NCBI GenBank assembly: GCA_951812325.1
Contig: OX638294.1
Coordinates: 2,830,859-2,894,858, forward strand
Direction: 5' to 3'
DNA: 64,000 nt
DNA from: an uncultured Thermoanaerobaculia bacterium
Lineage (GTDB): Bacteria; Acidobacteriota; Thermoanaerobaculia; Multivoradales; Multivoraceae
This document shows, one piece after another, positions 1 through 7,107 of this stretch (position 1 is the stretch's first letter; each line of letters opens with the position of its first letter). The notes beneath the pieces are model-generated. The model saw only the letters and a program-made list of their open reading frames with translations. It had not been told where the DNA came from and made no database searches. A program made the position numbers and the translations under genes.

Positions 1-1918
1 GTTGACCGGTCAGCACCAGCCTGCCCCTGCCCCGCGACGCGGCTACTTCGATCAACAGGAGATCGCCTCCGGCGGCGGTCCAGGCAAGTCCGGTCGCGAC
101 GCCTATCCGGTCGCGGTCGAGCAACTCTTCGCTGAAGTGACGTGGCTGGCCCAGCAGAGCCTTCAACCTGGCCGGGGTGATCCGCAGTTTGCGGTTGTCT
201 CCGCGCGCAACGCGCACGGCGGCCTTGCGGCACAGGGTTGCAAGCTCCCGCTCGAGATTGCGTACGCCCGCTTCCTTCGTGTAGCTGCGGATCACATCGC
301 GCAGCGCGGCAGAGGTGACTTCGAGAGCCTCCTGCGGCAAACCGTTCTCCGCGATCGCTTTAGGAATCAGGTGGCGGCGTGCGATCAGCACCTTCTCGTC
401 CTCGGTGTAGCCGGAGAGACGAAGCACTTCGAGGCGATCGAGAAAGGCCGGTGGAATGGGTTCGAGCAGGTTCGCCGTGGCGATGAAGAGAACTCGCGAC
501 AGGTCGTACTCGACCCCGAGATAGTGGTCCCTGAACGTGGAGTTCTGCTCGGGATCCAGAACTTCGAGCAGGGCCGCCGCGGGATCGCCTCGGTAGTCGG
601 CGCCCAGCTTGTCGATCTCGTCCAGCATGAAGACGGGGTTGCCGGTTCCGGCCTGGTTCAGTCCCTGGATGATGCGCCCCGGTAGCGATCCGACGTAGGT
701 GCGCCGGTGGCCCCGAATCTCCCCCTCGTCGCGGACGCCGCCCAGGGAGATGCGGACGAACTTGCGGTCGATGGCGCGCGCAATGGAACGGCCAAGCGAG
801 GTCTTGCCGACGCCCGGGGGACCGACCAGGCAGAGGATCGGCCCCTTGGCGTCAGGTTTCAGGCGCCTCACGGCAAGGTATTCGAGCACCCTCTCCTTGA
901 TGGGGTCGAGGTCGTAGTGGTCTTCGTCGAGCACGCCGCGGGCGTGGTCCAGGTCGATCCGGTCCTTGCTCAGGTTCGCCCAGGGCAGTCCGGTCAACCA
1001 GTCCAGGTGGCTCCGGATGGTCGCGTTCTCGGCGCTGTCGGGAGAGCTTCGCTCGAGCCTCCGGACCTGGCGCTCCACCTCGGCGGCCGCTTCTTCGGTC
1101 AGGCCGCGTTCCTCGATCGCGCGCAGGTAGCGGTCGATGTCTCCGTGAAGATCGTCGCTCTCTCCGAGCTCCTCCAGGATGGCCTTCATCTGCTGGCGCA
1201 GGAAGTACTCGCGCTGGCTCCGGTCCATCTCGCTCCTGGCCTTCGCGGAGATGCGCTGCTGCATTTCGAGCAGTTCGATCTCGCGCCTCAACAGGTCCCC
1301 CACCCGTCGCAGCCGCTGCATCGGCCGGATCGTCGCCAGCACGCTCTGAGCCTCCTCCGGCCGGAGGCCCAGGTTGCTCGCGGCGAGGTCCGCGAGCCGA
1401 CCGGGGCGATCCAGGTTGGCGGCGATCACCATGACCTCGGACGAGATGTCCTTGCCGAGGTTGACCGCCGTCTCCAGACCTTCCTTGACGCTTCGGACGA
1501 GAGCTTCGGCCTCGAGCTGGTTCGGAGCCTCCTGGTCTTCGTCGACTTCCACCACGCGGGCGCGCGGGAAGGGGTCGGTCTGGCTCAGATGCCTGAGTCG
1601 CGCCCGCGCCAGGCCCTGGATCAGGATCCGGACCCGACCGTCCGGCAACTTCAGCATGCGCATGATCGAGGCCGCCGTGCCGATCTCGTGGAGGTCGGCC
1701 TGCCCGGGTTCCTCGACGGAGCTGTCGCGTAGCGGCGCGAGGAGGATGATGCGGTCGTTGCTCAGCGCGTCTTCGACGGCAAGCATGCTGCGGTCGCGGC
1801 TGATCGAGAGTGGCAGGATGATGAAGGGAAAGATGACCTCATCCTCGAGCGGCAGGACCGGCAGGACGTCGGGCAGAACGATGACATCCGGCTGTTCCTT
1901 GTCCAGCGGCTCGGCCAT
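1..1918 (-). CDS. lon: Lon ATP-dependent protease (partial, 3' end outside window)
   Basis: Cytoplasmic AAA+ serine protease that degrades misfolded and regulatory proteins. The minus strand reads about 639 codons from ATG at 1918 ([20 protein letters not shown]). An N-terminal substrate-binding domain comes first, then a coiled region, then the AAA+ module with Walker [12 protein letters not shown], Walker [12 protein letters not shown] and a sensor region ([20 protein letters not shown]). The reading frame runs off the window start just as the proteolytic domain begins, so the Ser-Lys dyad is not visible. The start is supported by an extended -10 box ending 6 nt upstream, which suggests a leaderless mRNA. 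The family call is secure; only completeness is unknown. Confidence 0.96.
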   Translation of the reverse strand, partial: MAEPLDKEQPDVIVLPDVLPVLPLEDEVIFPFIILPLSISRDRSMLAVEDALSNDRIILLAPLRDSSVEEPGQADLHEIGTAASIMRMLKLPDGRVRILIQGLARARLRHLSQTDPFPRARVVEVDEDQEAPNQLEAEALVRSVKEGLETAVNLGKDISSEVMVIAANLDRPGRLADLAASNLGLRPEEAQSVLATIRPMQRLRRVGDLLRREIELLEMQQRISAKARSEMDRSQREYFLRQQMKAILEELGESDDLHGDIDRYLRAIEERGLTEEAAAEVERQVRRLERSSPDSAENATIRSHLDWLTGLPWANLSKDRIDLDHARGVLDEDHYDLDPIKERVLEYLAVRRLKPDAKGPILCLVGPPGVGKTSLGRSIARAIDRKFVRISLGGVRDEGEIRGHRRTYVGSLPGRIIQGLNQAGTGNPVFMLDEIDKLGADYRGDPAAALLEVLDPEQNSTFRDHYLGVEYDLSRVLFIATANLLEPIPPAFLDRLEVLRLSGYTEDEKVLIARRHLIPKAIAENGLPQEALEVTSAALRDVIRSYTKEAGVRNLERELATLCRKAAVRVARGDNRKLRITPARLKALLGQPRHFSEELLDRDRIGVATGLAWTAAGGDLLLIEVAASRGRGRLVLTGQ

Positions 1919-1924
1919 GTCGCC

Positions 1925-1933
1925 ACGCTAGCA
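1925..1933 (-). promoter_or_regulatory. Extended -10 element of lon (leaderless)
   Basis: The minus strand reads TGCTAGCGT, matching TGN-TANNNT. The TAGCGT hexamer ends 6 nt before the lon ATG, so transcription should begin at or next to the start codon. No convincing -35 box is seen. Several genes in this window share the motif. Confidence 0.5.
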
Positions 1934-1955
1934 GCCCCGGGCCGGAAGTCGCGCT

Positions 1956-1980
1956 GGCATCTGAACGGCATCTGAACGGC
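1956..1980. repeat. Short tandem repeat between lon and nrdR
   Basis: The 11-nt unit GGCATCTGAAC occurs twice in direct succession, followed by GGC. It lies in the 263-nt divergence-free spacer between nrdR and lon, in which no gene was found. Confidence 0.5.
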
Positions 1981-2181
1981 GCTGCGCATCCCCTTCCAAC
2001 ATCGTGTCCCGCGTGCTCGCCGACTCGCCCCCGCAGCGGCTCCCTGTGCGGCGCTGGCTCCCAGGCGCCCTCGTCGCGCCCTGCTGGACCGGGCGCTCAA
2101 CGGTTCCCGGTGCGATACGGCGTCCGCCGCGGGCTGCCGGCGCCGCCGCCGAACGGCGCGGAGCCAACGGGATTCGGGATC

Positions 2182-2646
2182 TCAGTCCTTTCGTGAAGCC
2201 CGGAGAAGCGCGCGGAGTTCGTCCATGAAGGCGGCCACGTCTTCGAACTGCCGGTAGACGGAGGCGAAGCGAACGTAGGCCACCTGGTCGAGGGTCCTCA
2301 GGCTGTCGATCACGAAGTTTCCCAGTTCGGTCGTTGCGATCTCGCGGTCTTCCTTTCGGTGCAGCAGGGCCTCGGCCTGATCCACGATGTCCTCGAGTGC
2401 GGGCAGAGCCACCGGCCGCTTTTCGCAGGCCTTGAGGAGTCCGCCCAGTAGCTTCTGCCGGTCGAAGTCCTGCCGCCGCCCGTCCGACTTGATCACCCGA
2501 TAGGCGATGTTCTCGATCTGCTCGTAGGAGGTGAACCTGCGGTTGCAGTTCAGGCACTCCCGGCGGCGTCTGACCGTCTCGCCTCCGCGCACGTCCCGCG
2601 AATCGACCACGCGGTCATCGTTGACGGCGCAGTAGGGGCATCTCAT
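2182..2646 (-). CDS. nrdR: Transcriptional repressor NrdR
   Basis: Zinc-finger/ATP-cone regulator that represses ribonucleotide reductase genes according to the dATP/ATP state. The protein is 154 aa, the usual length. It opens with MRCPYCAVNDDRVVDSR and has a second CxxC (CLNCNRRF) near residue 31, together forming the zinc ribbon. The ATP-cone follows from about residue 49 (VIKSDGRRQDFDRQKL). It lies upstream of lon on the same strand, 263 nt away. A TGCTAGCGT box sits 27 nt before the ATG. No ribonucleotide reductase gene is in the window. Confidence 0.97.
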   Translation of the reverse strand: MRCPYCAVNDDRVVDSRDVRGGETVRRRRECLNCNRRFTSYEQIENIAYRVIKSDGRRQDFDRQKLLGGLLKACEKRPVALPALEDIVDQAEALLHRKEDREIATTELGNFVIDSLRTLDQVAYVRFASVYRQFEDVAAFMDELRALLRASRKD

Positions 2647-2673
2647 CGCGGTGTACCGGACATTGTGCCGTGG

Positions 2674-2682
2674 ACGCTAGCA
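2674..2682 (-). promoter_or_regulatory. Extended -10 element of nrdR
   Basis: The minus strand reads TGCTAGCGT, identical to the lon element, 27 nt before the nrdR start codon. It predicts a short leader. The remaining spacer up to hrcA (to 2930) holds no recognisable gene and no CIRCE operator. Confidence 0.45.
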
Positions 2683-2930
2683 CCCGTCGCCCCGGCGCGG
2701 CCCGCCGCCTCGCGCGCGAACCCCATCTGGGGCGCGAGTCATCGAGCACGTGGACGGCACGATGTGGGACGAATGCAGCCGTTCGATGCAGCGCGACTTC
2801 GCCATGCGTCGAGGACGTCGGCACCGATGGCGGAGACCACCGGGGATGCAGCGCGGTGCGAAGGCAGCGTGACTTTTCCACGGGCGGTCAGGTCCCGCCA
2901 GGCTTCGCGCCGTTGTAACATGCGGCTCCC

Positions 2931-3971
2931 GTGAGCCGCTCCTGCCACCAGCTCAGCAAGCGCGACCGCGAGATCCTGCGCGAAGTGATCGCGACCTACC
3001 TTTCTTCGGGGGAACCGGTGTCTTCGCGGCGGGTCGCGAAGGACCGGCAGTTTCAGCTCTCCGCGGCCACGATTCGCAACGTGATGGCCGATCTCGAGGA
3101 CATGGGATATCTCCGCCAGCCGCACGTTTCGGCGGGGCGGCTGCCGACCGAGGCGGGTTTCCACCTCTTCATCGACGATCTGATGCCGGCCAGGAAGGTG
3201 AGCGACGACGATCGCCGGCTGATCGACGATCGGCTGCTGACGGCTGGCGGCACCGGACAGGAACTGACGGAGGAGACCTCCAGGTTGCTCTCCGAGCTCT
3301 CCCACCACGTCGGCGTCGTCCTCACCCCGGCGCTCGGCTCCGCGGTGTTGCGGGCGATCGAGTTCGTGCCCCTCAGCGGCCACAAGGTGCTATGCGTGGT
3401 CGTCGCGGAGACCGGTTTCGTGGAGAACAAGCTGGTGGTCACGGACGAGCTGATTCCGCGCGAAGAGCTGGTGCGCATCTCGAACTACCTGAACGAGAAC
3501 TATGCCGGGCGGAGCCTGTTCGAGATCCGGGAGGAACTCCTGCGCATGATGAGCGACGAGCGGGCGCGCCTCGACGAGTTGTTGCAGCGTGCGATCGAAC
3601 TGGCCCGGGACGGCATGAACATGGGTCACGCGCCCTCGCTTGTCGCCTCTGGCACGCACAGCCTGTTCGACGCGTCGCAGAACGTCGCGCGTATCGAGGG
3701 AATGTTCCAGATGTTCGCGGAGCGCGCCCGTCTGGCAGGTCTGTTGAGCCGGTGTCTCGACGCGGATGGCGTCCGGGTCGTGCTCGGTCAGGATTCTCGC
3801 CTGACGGAGGAACTTGGTTTCGGGCTCGTCGTGCGCGGCTATCGGGCCGGCAACGGCGTCAGCGGATCGGTCGCCGTGGTCGGGCCGTCACGCATGGAGT
3901 ATCCGCGCATGGTGCCCTTGGTGAACTACCTGGGTGAACGTCTGTCCGAGGCGCTGGCAGGCGGTGTCTAG
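2931..3971 (+). CDS. hrcA: Heat-inducible transcription repressor HrcA
   Basis: Represses class I heat-shock genes by binding CIRCE operators. It starts at GTG 2931 and is 346 aa, normal for the family. An N-terminal winged helix (LSKRDREILREVIATYLSSG, then AATIRNVMADLEDMGYL) is followed by PHVSAGRLPTEAG and the GAF-like/dimerisation part. It is the first gene of the hrcA-grpE-dnaJ run, with 37 nt to grpE. I found no inverted repeat resembling CIRCE (TTAGCACTC-N9-GAGTGCTAA) upstream, so its operator may be elsewhere, for example at a distant dnaK or groESL. TAACAT lies 9 nt before the GTG and may be the -10 box. Confidence 0.96.
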   Translation: MSRSCHQLSKRDREILREVIATYLSSGEPVSSRRVAKDRQFQLSAATIRNVMADLEDMGYLRQPHVSAGRLPTEAGFHLFIDDLMPARKVSDDDRRLIDDRLLTAGGTGQELTEETSRLLSELSHHVGVVLTPALGSAVLRAIEFVPLSGHKVLCVVVAETGFVENKLVVTDELIPREELVRISNYLNENYAGRSLFEIREELLRMMSDERARLDELLQRAIELARDGMNMGHAPSLVASGTHSLFDASQNVARIEGMFQMFAERARLAGLLSRCLDADGVRVVLGQDSRLTEELGFGLVVRGYRAGNGVSGSVAVVGPSRMEYPRMVPLVNYLGERLSEALAGGV

Positions 3972-4008
3972 CGGCCCGCGGACGAAGTCGCGAATTGGAG
4001 CGAAAGGC

Positions 4009-4692
4009 ATGACAGTGGAGGCGAAGGAGGAACCCGAAGGCCAGGTCAACGGACGGGAGGGCCCCGACGCGGAGGTCCGCGCGGCCGCCGCCGAGGGGTG
4101 CGAGGCGCCCGAGGCGCTTGAGGCGGCCGCGGACGAAGGCGCGGCCGGGGACGAGGCAGACGCCGCGCCCTCTGTCGAGGAGCAGCTCCGCGACGAGCTC
4201 TCGGCGACCCGCGGTCGACTGCTGCGGGCTCTCGCCGATCTTGACAATCAGCGCAAGCGAATGGACCGCGAGCGGCGGCAGTTGCGGACGAGCCACGTTT
4301 CGGATCCGCTGCGCGAGTTTCTGAACGTCGCCGACAATCTGGATCGGGCGCTCGAGGCCCGGGCCTCGGCAGACGACTTCCGCGCGGGGGTCGAGATGAT
4401 CCGGCGCCAGATGACGGATCTCCTGCGCCGGTTCGACGTCGAGCCGGTGGAGAGCCTGAACGCCGCCTTCGACCCCAACCTCCATGATGCGGTCGCGCGG
4501 GAGGAGAGCCCGGATGTCGACCTGCCTACCGTCGTGCAGGAACTGCAGAAGGGCTACACGATGGGGTCGACGTTGTTGCGCGCGGCGATGGTCCGGGTCG
4601 CCATGCCCGCGCCGGAGGCGCCTCTGCCGGACGGAACCGAAACCCCCGATGGCGCCGGCGCCGAATCGGACGCCGCCGCTGGCGGCTGCTAG
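4009..4692 (+). CDS. grpE: Nucleotide exchange factor GrpE
   Basis: Co-chaperone that releases ADP from DnaK. I chose ATG 4009 (MTVEAKEEPEG), preceded by a purine-rich GGAGCGAAAGG; the open frame extends further upstream but overlaps hrcA. The protein is 227 aa. The first 65 residues are acidic and Ala/Glu-rich, then a long coiled coil begins around LRDELSATRGRLLRALADLDNQRKR, and the C-terminal beta-wing domain contains FDPNLHDAVA and VVQELQKGYTMGSTLLRAAMVRVA. Both the acidic head and the short Gly/Ala/Asp-rich tail look disordered. dnaJ begins 6 nt after its stop. Confidence 0.95.
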   Translation: MTVEAKEEPEGQVNGREGPDAEVRAAAAEGCEAPEALEAAADEGAAGDEADAAPSVEEQLRDELSATRGRLLRALADLDNQRKRMDRERRQLRTSHVSDPLREFLNVADNLDRALEARASADDFRAGVEMIRRQMTDLLRRFDVEPVESLNAAFDPNLHDAVAREESPDVDLPTVVQELQKGYTMGSTLLRAAMVRVAMPAPEAPLPDGTETPDGAGAESDAAAGGC

Positions 4693-4698
4693 ACCCCC

Positions 4699-5871
4699 AT
4701 GCCGCGCGACTACTACGAGGTGCTGGGCCTCGAACGATCAGCCTCCCTGCAACAGGTCAAGTCGGCCTATCGCAAGCTGGCGGTCCGGCACCACCCGGAC
4801 CGGAATCCCGGCGACGGCGGGGCGGAGGAAAAGTTCAAGGAGGCGGCCGAGGCCTACGCCGTGCTGTCCGATCCCGAGAAGCGGCGTCGGTACGACCGCT
4901 TCGGTCACCAGGCGGCGCCGTCGGGCGGCGGCTTCGATCCGACGATCTTCGCCGACTTCTCGGACATTCTCGGCGATGTCTTCGGCTTCGGCGACGTGTT
5001 CGGAAACCGCGCCGGCGGTCGGCGCCGGCGCGGCGGAGCGGACCTGCGGTACGACCTCGCGCTGTCCTTCAAGGAGGCCGCCTTCGGCGCCGACCCGAAG
5101 CTTCGCATTCCGCGGCTGGAGCACTGCGACACCTGTGGCGGCGCCGGCGCGGCGCCGGGGTCCGGCCCCGCCACCTGCCGCACCTGCCGTGGCCGCGGCC
5201 AGGTCCAGTACAGCCAGGGCTTCTTTTCGGTCGCCCGCACCTGCTCCGACTGTCGGGGCGCAGGAACGGTGATCCGGGATCCCTGTCCGGATTGCGGGGG
5301 CCGCGGCTTGACCGAGCGGCAGCGCTCGATCCAGGTCCGCGTCCCGGCCGGCGTCGACTCGGGTTCCCGTCTCCGGCTTCCGGGCGAGGGGGAGCACGGC
5401 CGGAACGGCGGGCCGCCGGGCGACCTGTACGTGGTGATCGAAGTCGAACCGCACGAGCAGTTCGTGCGGCGCGGCGCCGATGTGCTGAGTTCGGTCAGGG
5501 TCGGCTACCCCCAGGCGGTGCTGGGATGCACGATGGAGGTCGAGACCCTCCACGGCACGTCCAGCCTGAAGGTGCCTCCGGCCACGGAGCACGGAGCCAC
5601 CTTCGTTCTCCGGTCCCAGGGCATTCCCCGCATCGACGGCCGCGGCCGCGGCCACCACATCGTCGAAGTGCGGCTCGAGGTGCCGGCGCCCAGGGACCTC
5701 TCGGAGCGGGAACTCGAACACGTGCGCGCGCTCGCCGCGTTGAAGGAGGATGGCGGCGCCGCGATCCAGGAGGCGAGGAGCGCGTTCGACCGGGTCGCGG
5801 CCTTCTTTCGGGGATCCGGCCAGAAGACCAGGCTTGCCACGGGAGAGGGCAAGAGGGCGTCCGAGGCCTGA
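4699..5871 (+). CDS. dnaJ: Chaperone protein DnaJ
   Basis: Hsp40 co-chaperone that stimulates DnaK ATPase and delivers substrates. The protein is 390 aa. The J domain (residues 1-70) carries the HPD motif in VRHHPDRNPGD. A Gly/Phe region follows (SGGGFDPTIF, FGFGDVFGNRAGG). The zinc-binding domain has four CxxCxGxG-type repeats (CDTCGGAG, CRTCRGRG, CSDCRGAG, CPDCGGRG) and precedes the C-terminal substrate domain. It follows grpE directly and ends 13 nt before rsmE. dnaK, usually between grpE and dnaJ, is absent from this locus. Confidence 0.97.
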   Translation: MPRDYYEVLGLERSASLQQVKSAYRKLAVRHHPDRNPGDGGAEEKFKEAAEAYAVLSDPEKRRRYDRFGHQAAPSGGGFDPTIFADFSDILGDVFGFGDVFGNRAGGRRRRGGADLRYDLALSFKEAAFGADPKLRIPRLEHCDTCGGAGAAPGSGPATCRTCRGRGQVQYSQGFFSVARTCSDCRGAGTVIRDPCPDCGGRGLTERQRSIQVRVPAGVDSGSRLRLPGEGEHGRNGGPPGDLYVVIEVEPHEQFVRRGADVLSSVRVGYPQAVLGCTMEVETLHGTSSLKVPPATEHGATFVLRSQGIPRIDGRGRGHHIVEVRLEVPAPRDLSERELEHVRALAALKEDGGAAIQEARSAFDRVAAFFRGSGQKTRLATGEGKRASEA

Positions 5872-5884
5872 GCCGGAGTGACAG

Positions 5885-6565
5885 GTGATCCACCTGCTGG
5901 TCGACGGCGACGACCTCGGTCGCGGCACGGTGGAGGTCGAGGGCGCCGACTACCGGCACCTGTTCCGGGCGCGTCGCCTCAAGGTGGGCGATCGTGTACG
6001 TCTCGTCGACGGCCGGGGCGGGGCCCGTTGGTCGCTGGTGGCCGATGTGGGCGCGGAACGGGCCCGACTGGACCTCCTGGGGCCGGCGCCGACCTTCGAG
6101 CCTGACCGGCAGGTGACGCTCTTCGTGTCGGTGGTGCGTGCCGAGCGGGCGGTCTGGCTGGTGGAGAAGGCGACCGAACTTGGCGTGAGGGAGCTGCGGT
6201 GGTTTGTTTCGGAGCGCACCGGCCGGTCGTTCACGAAGCGTGCCGCCGCCCGCCAGGCGCGGGTCGCGAAGTCCGCGCTTGAACAGAGCGGCGGCGCCTG
6301 GCTGCCCGGGATCGCCCCGCCGGTCCCCCTGGCAGAAGCAGGAACCGATGCCGGAGCCGTGGTGCTGCATCCGGGCGCCGGGACCCCCCTGGCAGTGGTC
6401 CGCGGCGTCCGAACCCTGGTCGTCGGCCCCGAAGGCGGGTTCAGTGAGCGGGAAGTCGGGTGGTTCGTCGGCCGGGGGGCCACCCTCGCGGAGCTGGGCC
6501 CCCGCGTCCTGCGCGCGGAGACGGCGGCGGTCGCCGCACTCGCCGTGGCCCTGTCCGGACGGTGA
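5885..6565 (+). CDS. rsmE: 16S rRNA m3U1498 methyltransferase RsmE
   Basis: SPOUT-family enzyme that methylates U1498 of 16S rRNA using SAM. It starts at GTG 5885 and is 226 aa. An N-terminal PUA-like domain (YRHLFRARRLKVGDRVRLVDG) is followed by the trefoil-knot methyltransferase with VEKATELGVRELRWF and the C-terminal SAM-binding signature VVGPEGGFSEREV plus LGPRVLRAETAAVAAL. The order dnaJ-(prmA)-rsmE is common in bacteria. Its stop lies just upstream of recX. Confidence 0.95.
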   Translation: MIHLLVDGDDLGRGTVEVEGADYRHLFRARRLKVGDRVRLVDGRGGARWSLVADVGAERARLDLLGPAPTFEPDRQVTLFVSVVRAERAVWLVEKATELGVRELRWFVSERTGRSFTKRAAARQARVAKSALEQSGGAWLPGIAPPVPLAEAGTDAGAVVLHPGAGTPLAVVRGVRTLVVGPEGGFSEREVGWFVGRGATLAELGPRVLRAETAAVAALAVALSGR

Positions 6566-6597
6566 CGGCGCTATCCTCCGAGCCGCCGGAGGACCAC

Positions 6598-7107
6598 GTG
6601 CGGAAGTCGAGAACGAAACGAGAGCGGAGCCCGAAGCCGGCCTACGACCGGGGGCTGGACCTGCTCGCGCGCCGCATGCACTTTGCGGCCGAACTGCGCG
6701 CGAAGCTCGCCCGCCGCGGCTACCCGGAGGCGGACGTCGACGGTGCGCTCGACCGTCTGGTTGCGGACGGCTACCTGAACGAGCGGGAGGCCGCGCACAT
6801 GCTGGTGCGCTCGCTGAAGCGGCGCGGCTACGGCCGAAGGCGACTCGAATTCGACCTGCGGCGACGCGGAGCCGACGAGACGGCCGCGGCCGCCGCTCTG
6901 GCGGGCGTGGGCGACGAAGAAGAACTGGAGCGGGCTGGTTCGGTGGCCGCCCGCTGGCGCTCCACGCACCCCGCGCGCGACGCCTCTGCCCTGGCCCGGC
7001 ACCTCGAGCGCCGTGGCTTTGGTCCCCGTACTATTGGCGCCCTGCTGTTCGACCCGGCCGATGAGGCGGTCGGGACGGCGGGGATACGGGGTCACAGGTC
7101 ATGTTGA
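6598..7107 (+). CDS. recX: Regulatory protein RecX
   Basis: Modulates RecA filament assembly. I chose GTG 6598 (VRKSRTKRERSP) because a GGAGG lies 5 nt upstream; GTG 6562, overlapping the rsmE stop, is an alternative. The protein is about 169 aa. Three-helix repeats are visible: ALDLLARRMHFAAELRAKLARRGY-like, then ALDRLVADGYLNEREAAHML, then KRRGYGRRRLEFDLRRRGAD. The final residues overlap alaS by 7 nt. A recX-alaS order is common, but recA, normally just upstream, is missing here. Confidence 0.9.
   Translation: MRKSRTKRERSPKPAYDRGLDLLARRMHFAAELRAKLARRGYPEADVDGALDRLVADGYLNEREAAHMLVRSLKRRGYGRRRLEFDLRRRGADETAAAAALAGVGDEEELERAGSVAARWRSTHPARDASALARHLERRGFGPRTIGALLFDPADEAVGTAGIRGHRSC

Noticed and set aside
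2..1732. Long plus-strand open frames (227 and 341 aa) at the window start
   Set aside because: They are antisense shadows of lon, which has clear AAA+ motifs on the minus strand. High GC keeps opposite frames open.
2647..2930. CIRCE operator upstream of hrcA
   Set aside because: No TTAGCACTC/GAGTGCTAA pair or close variant was found on inspection of the spacer.
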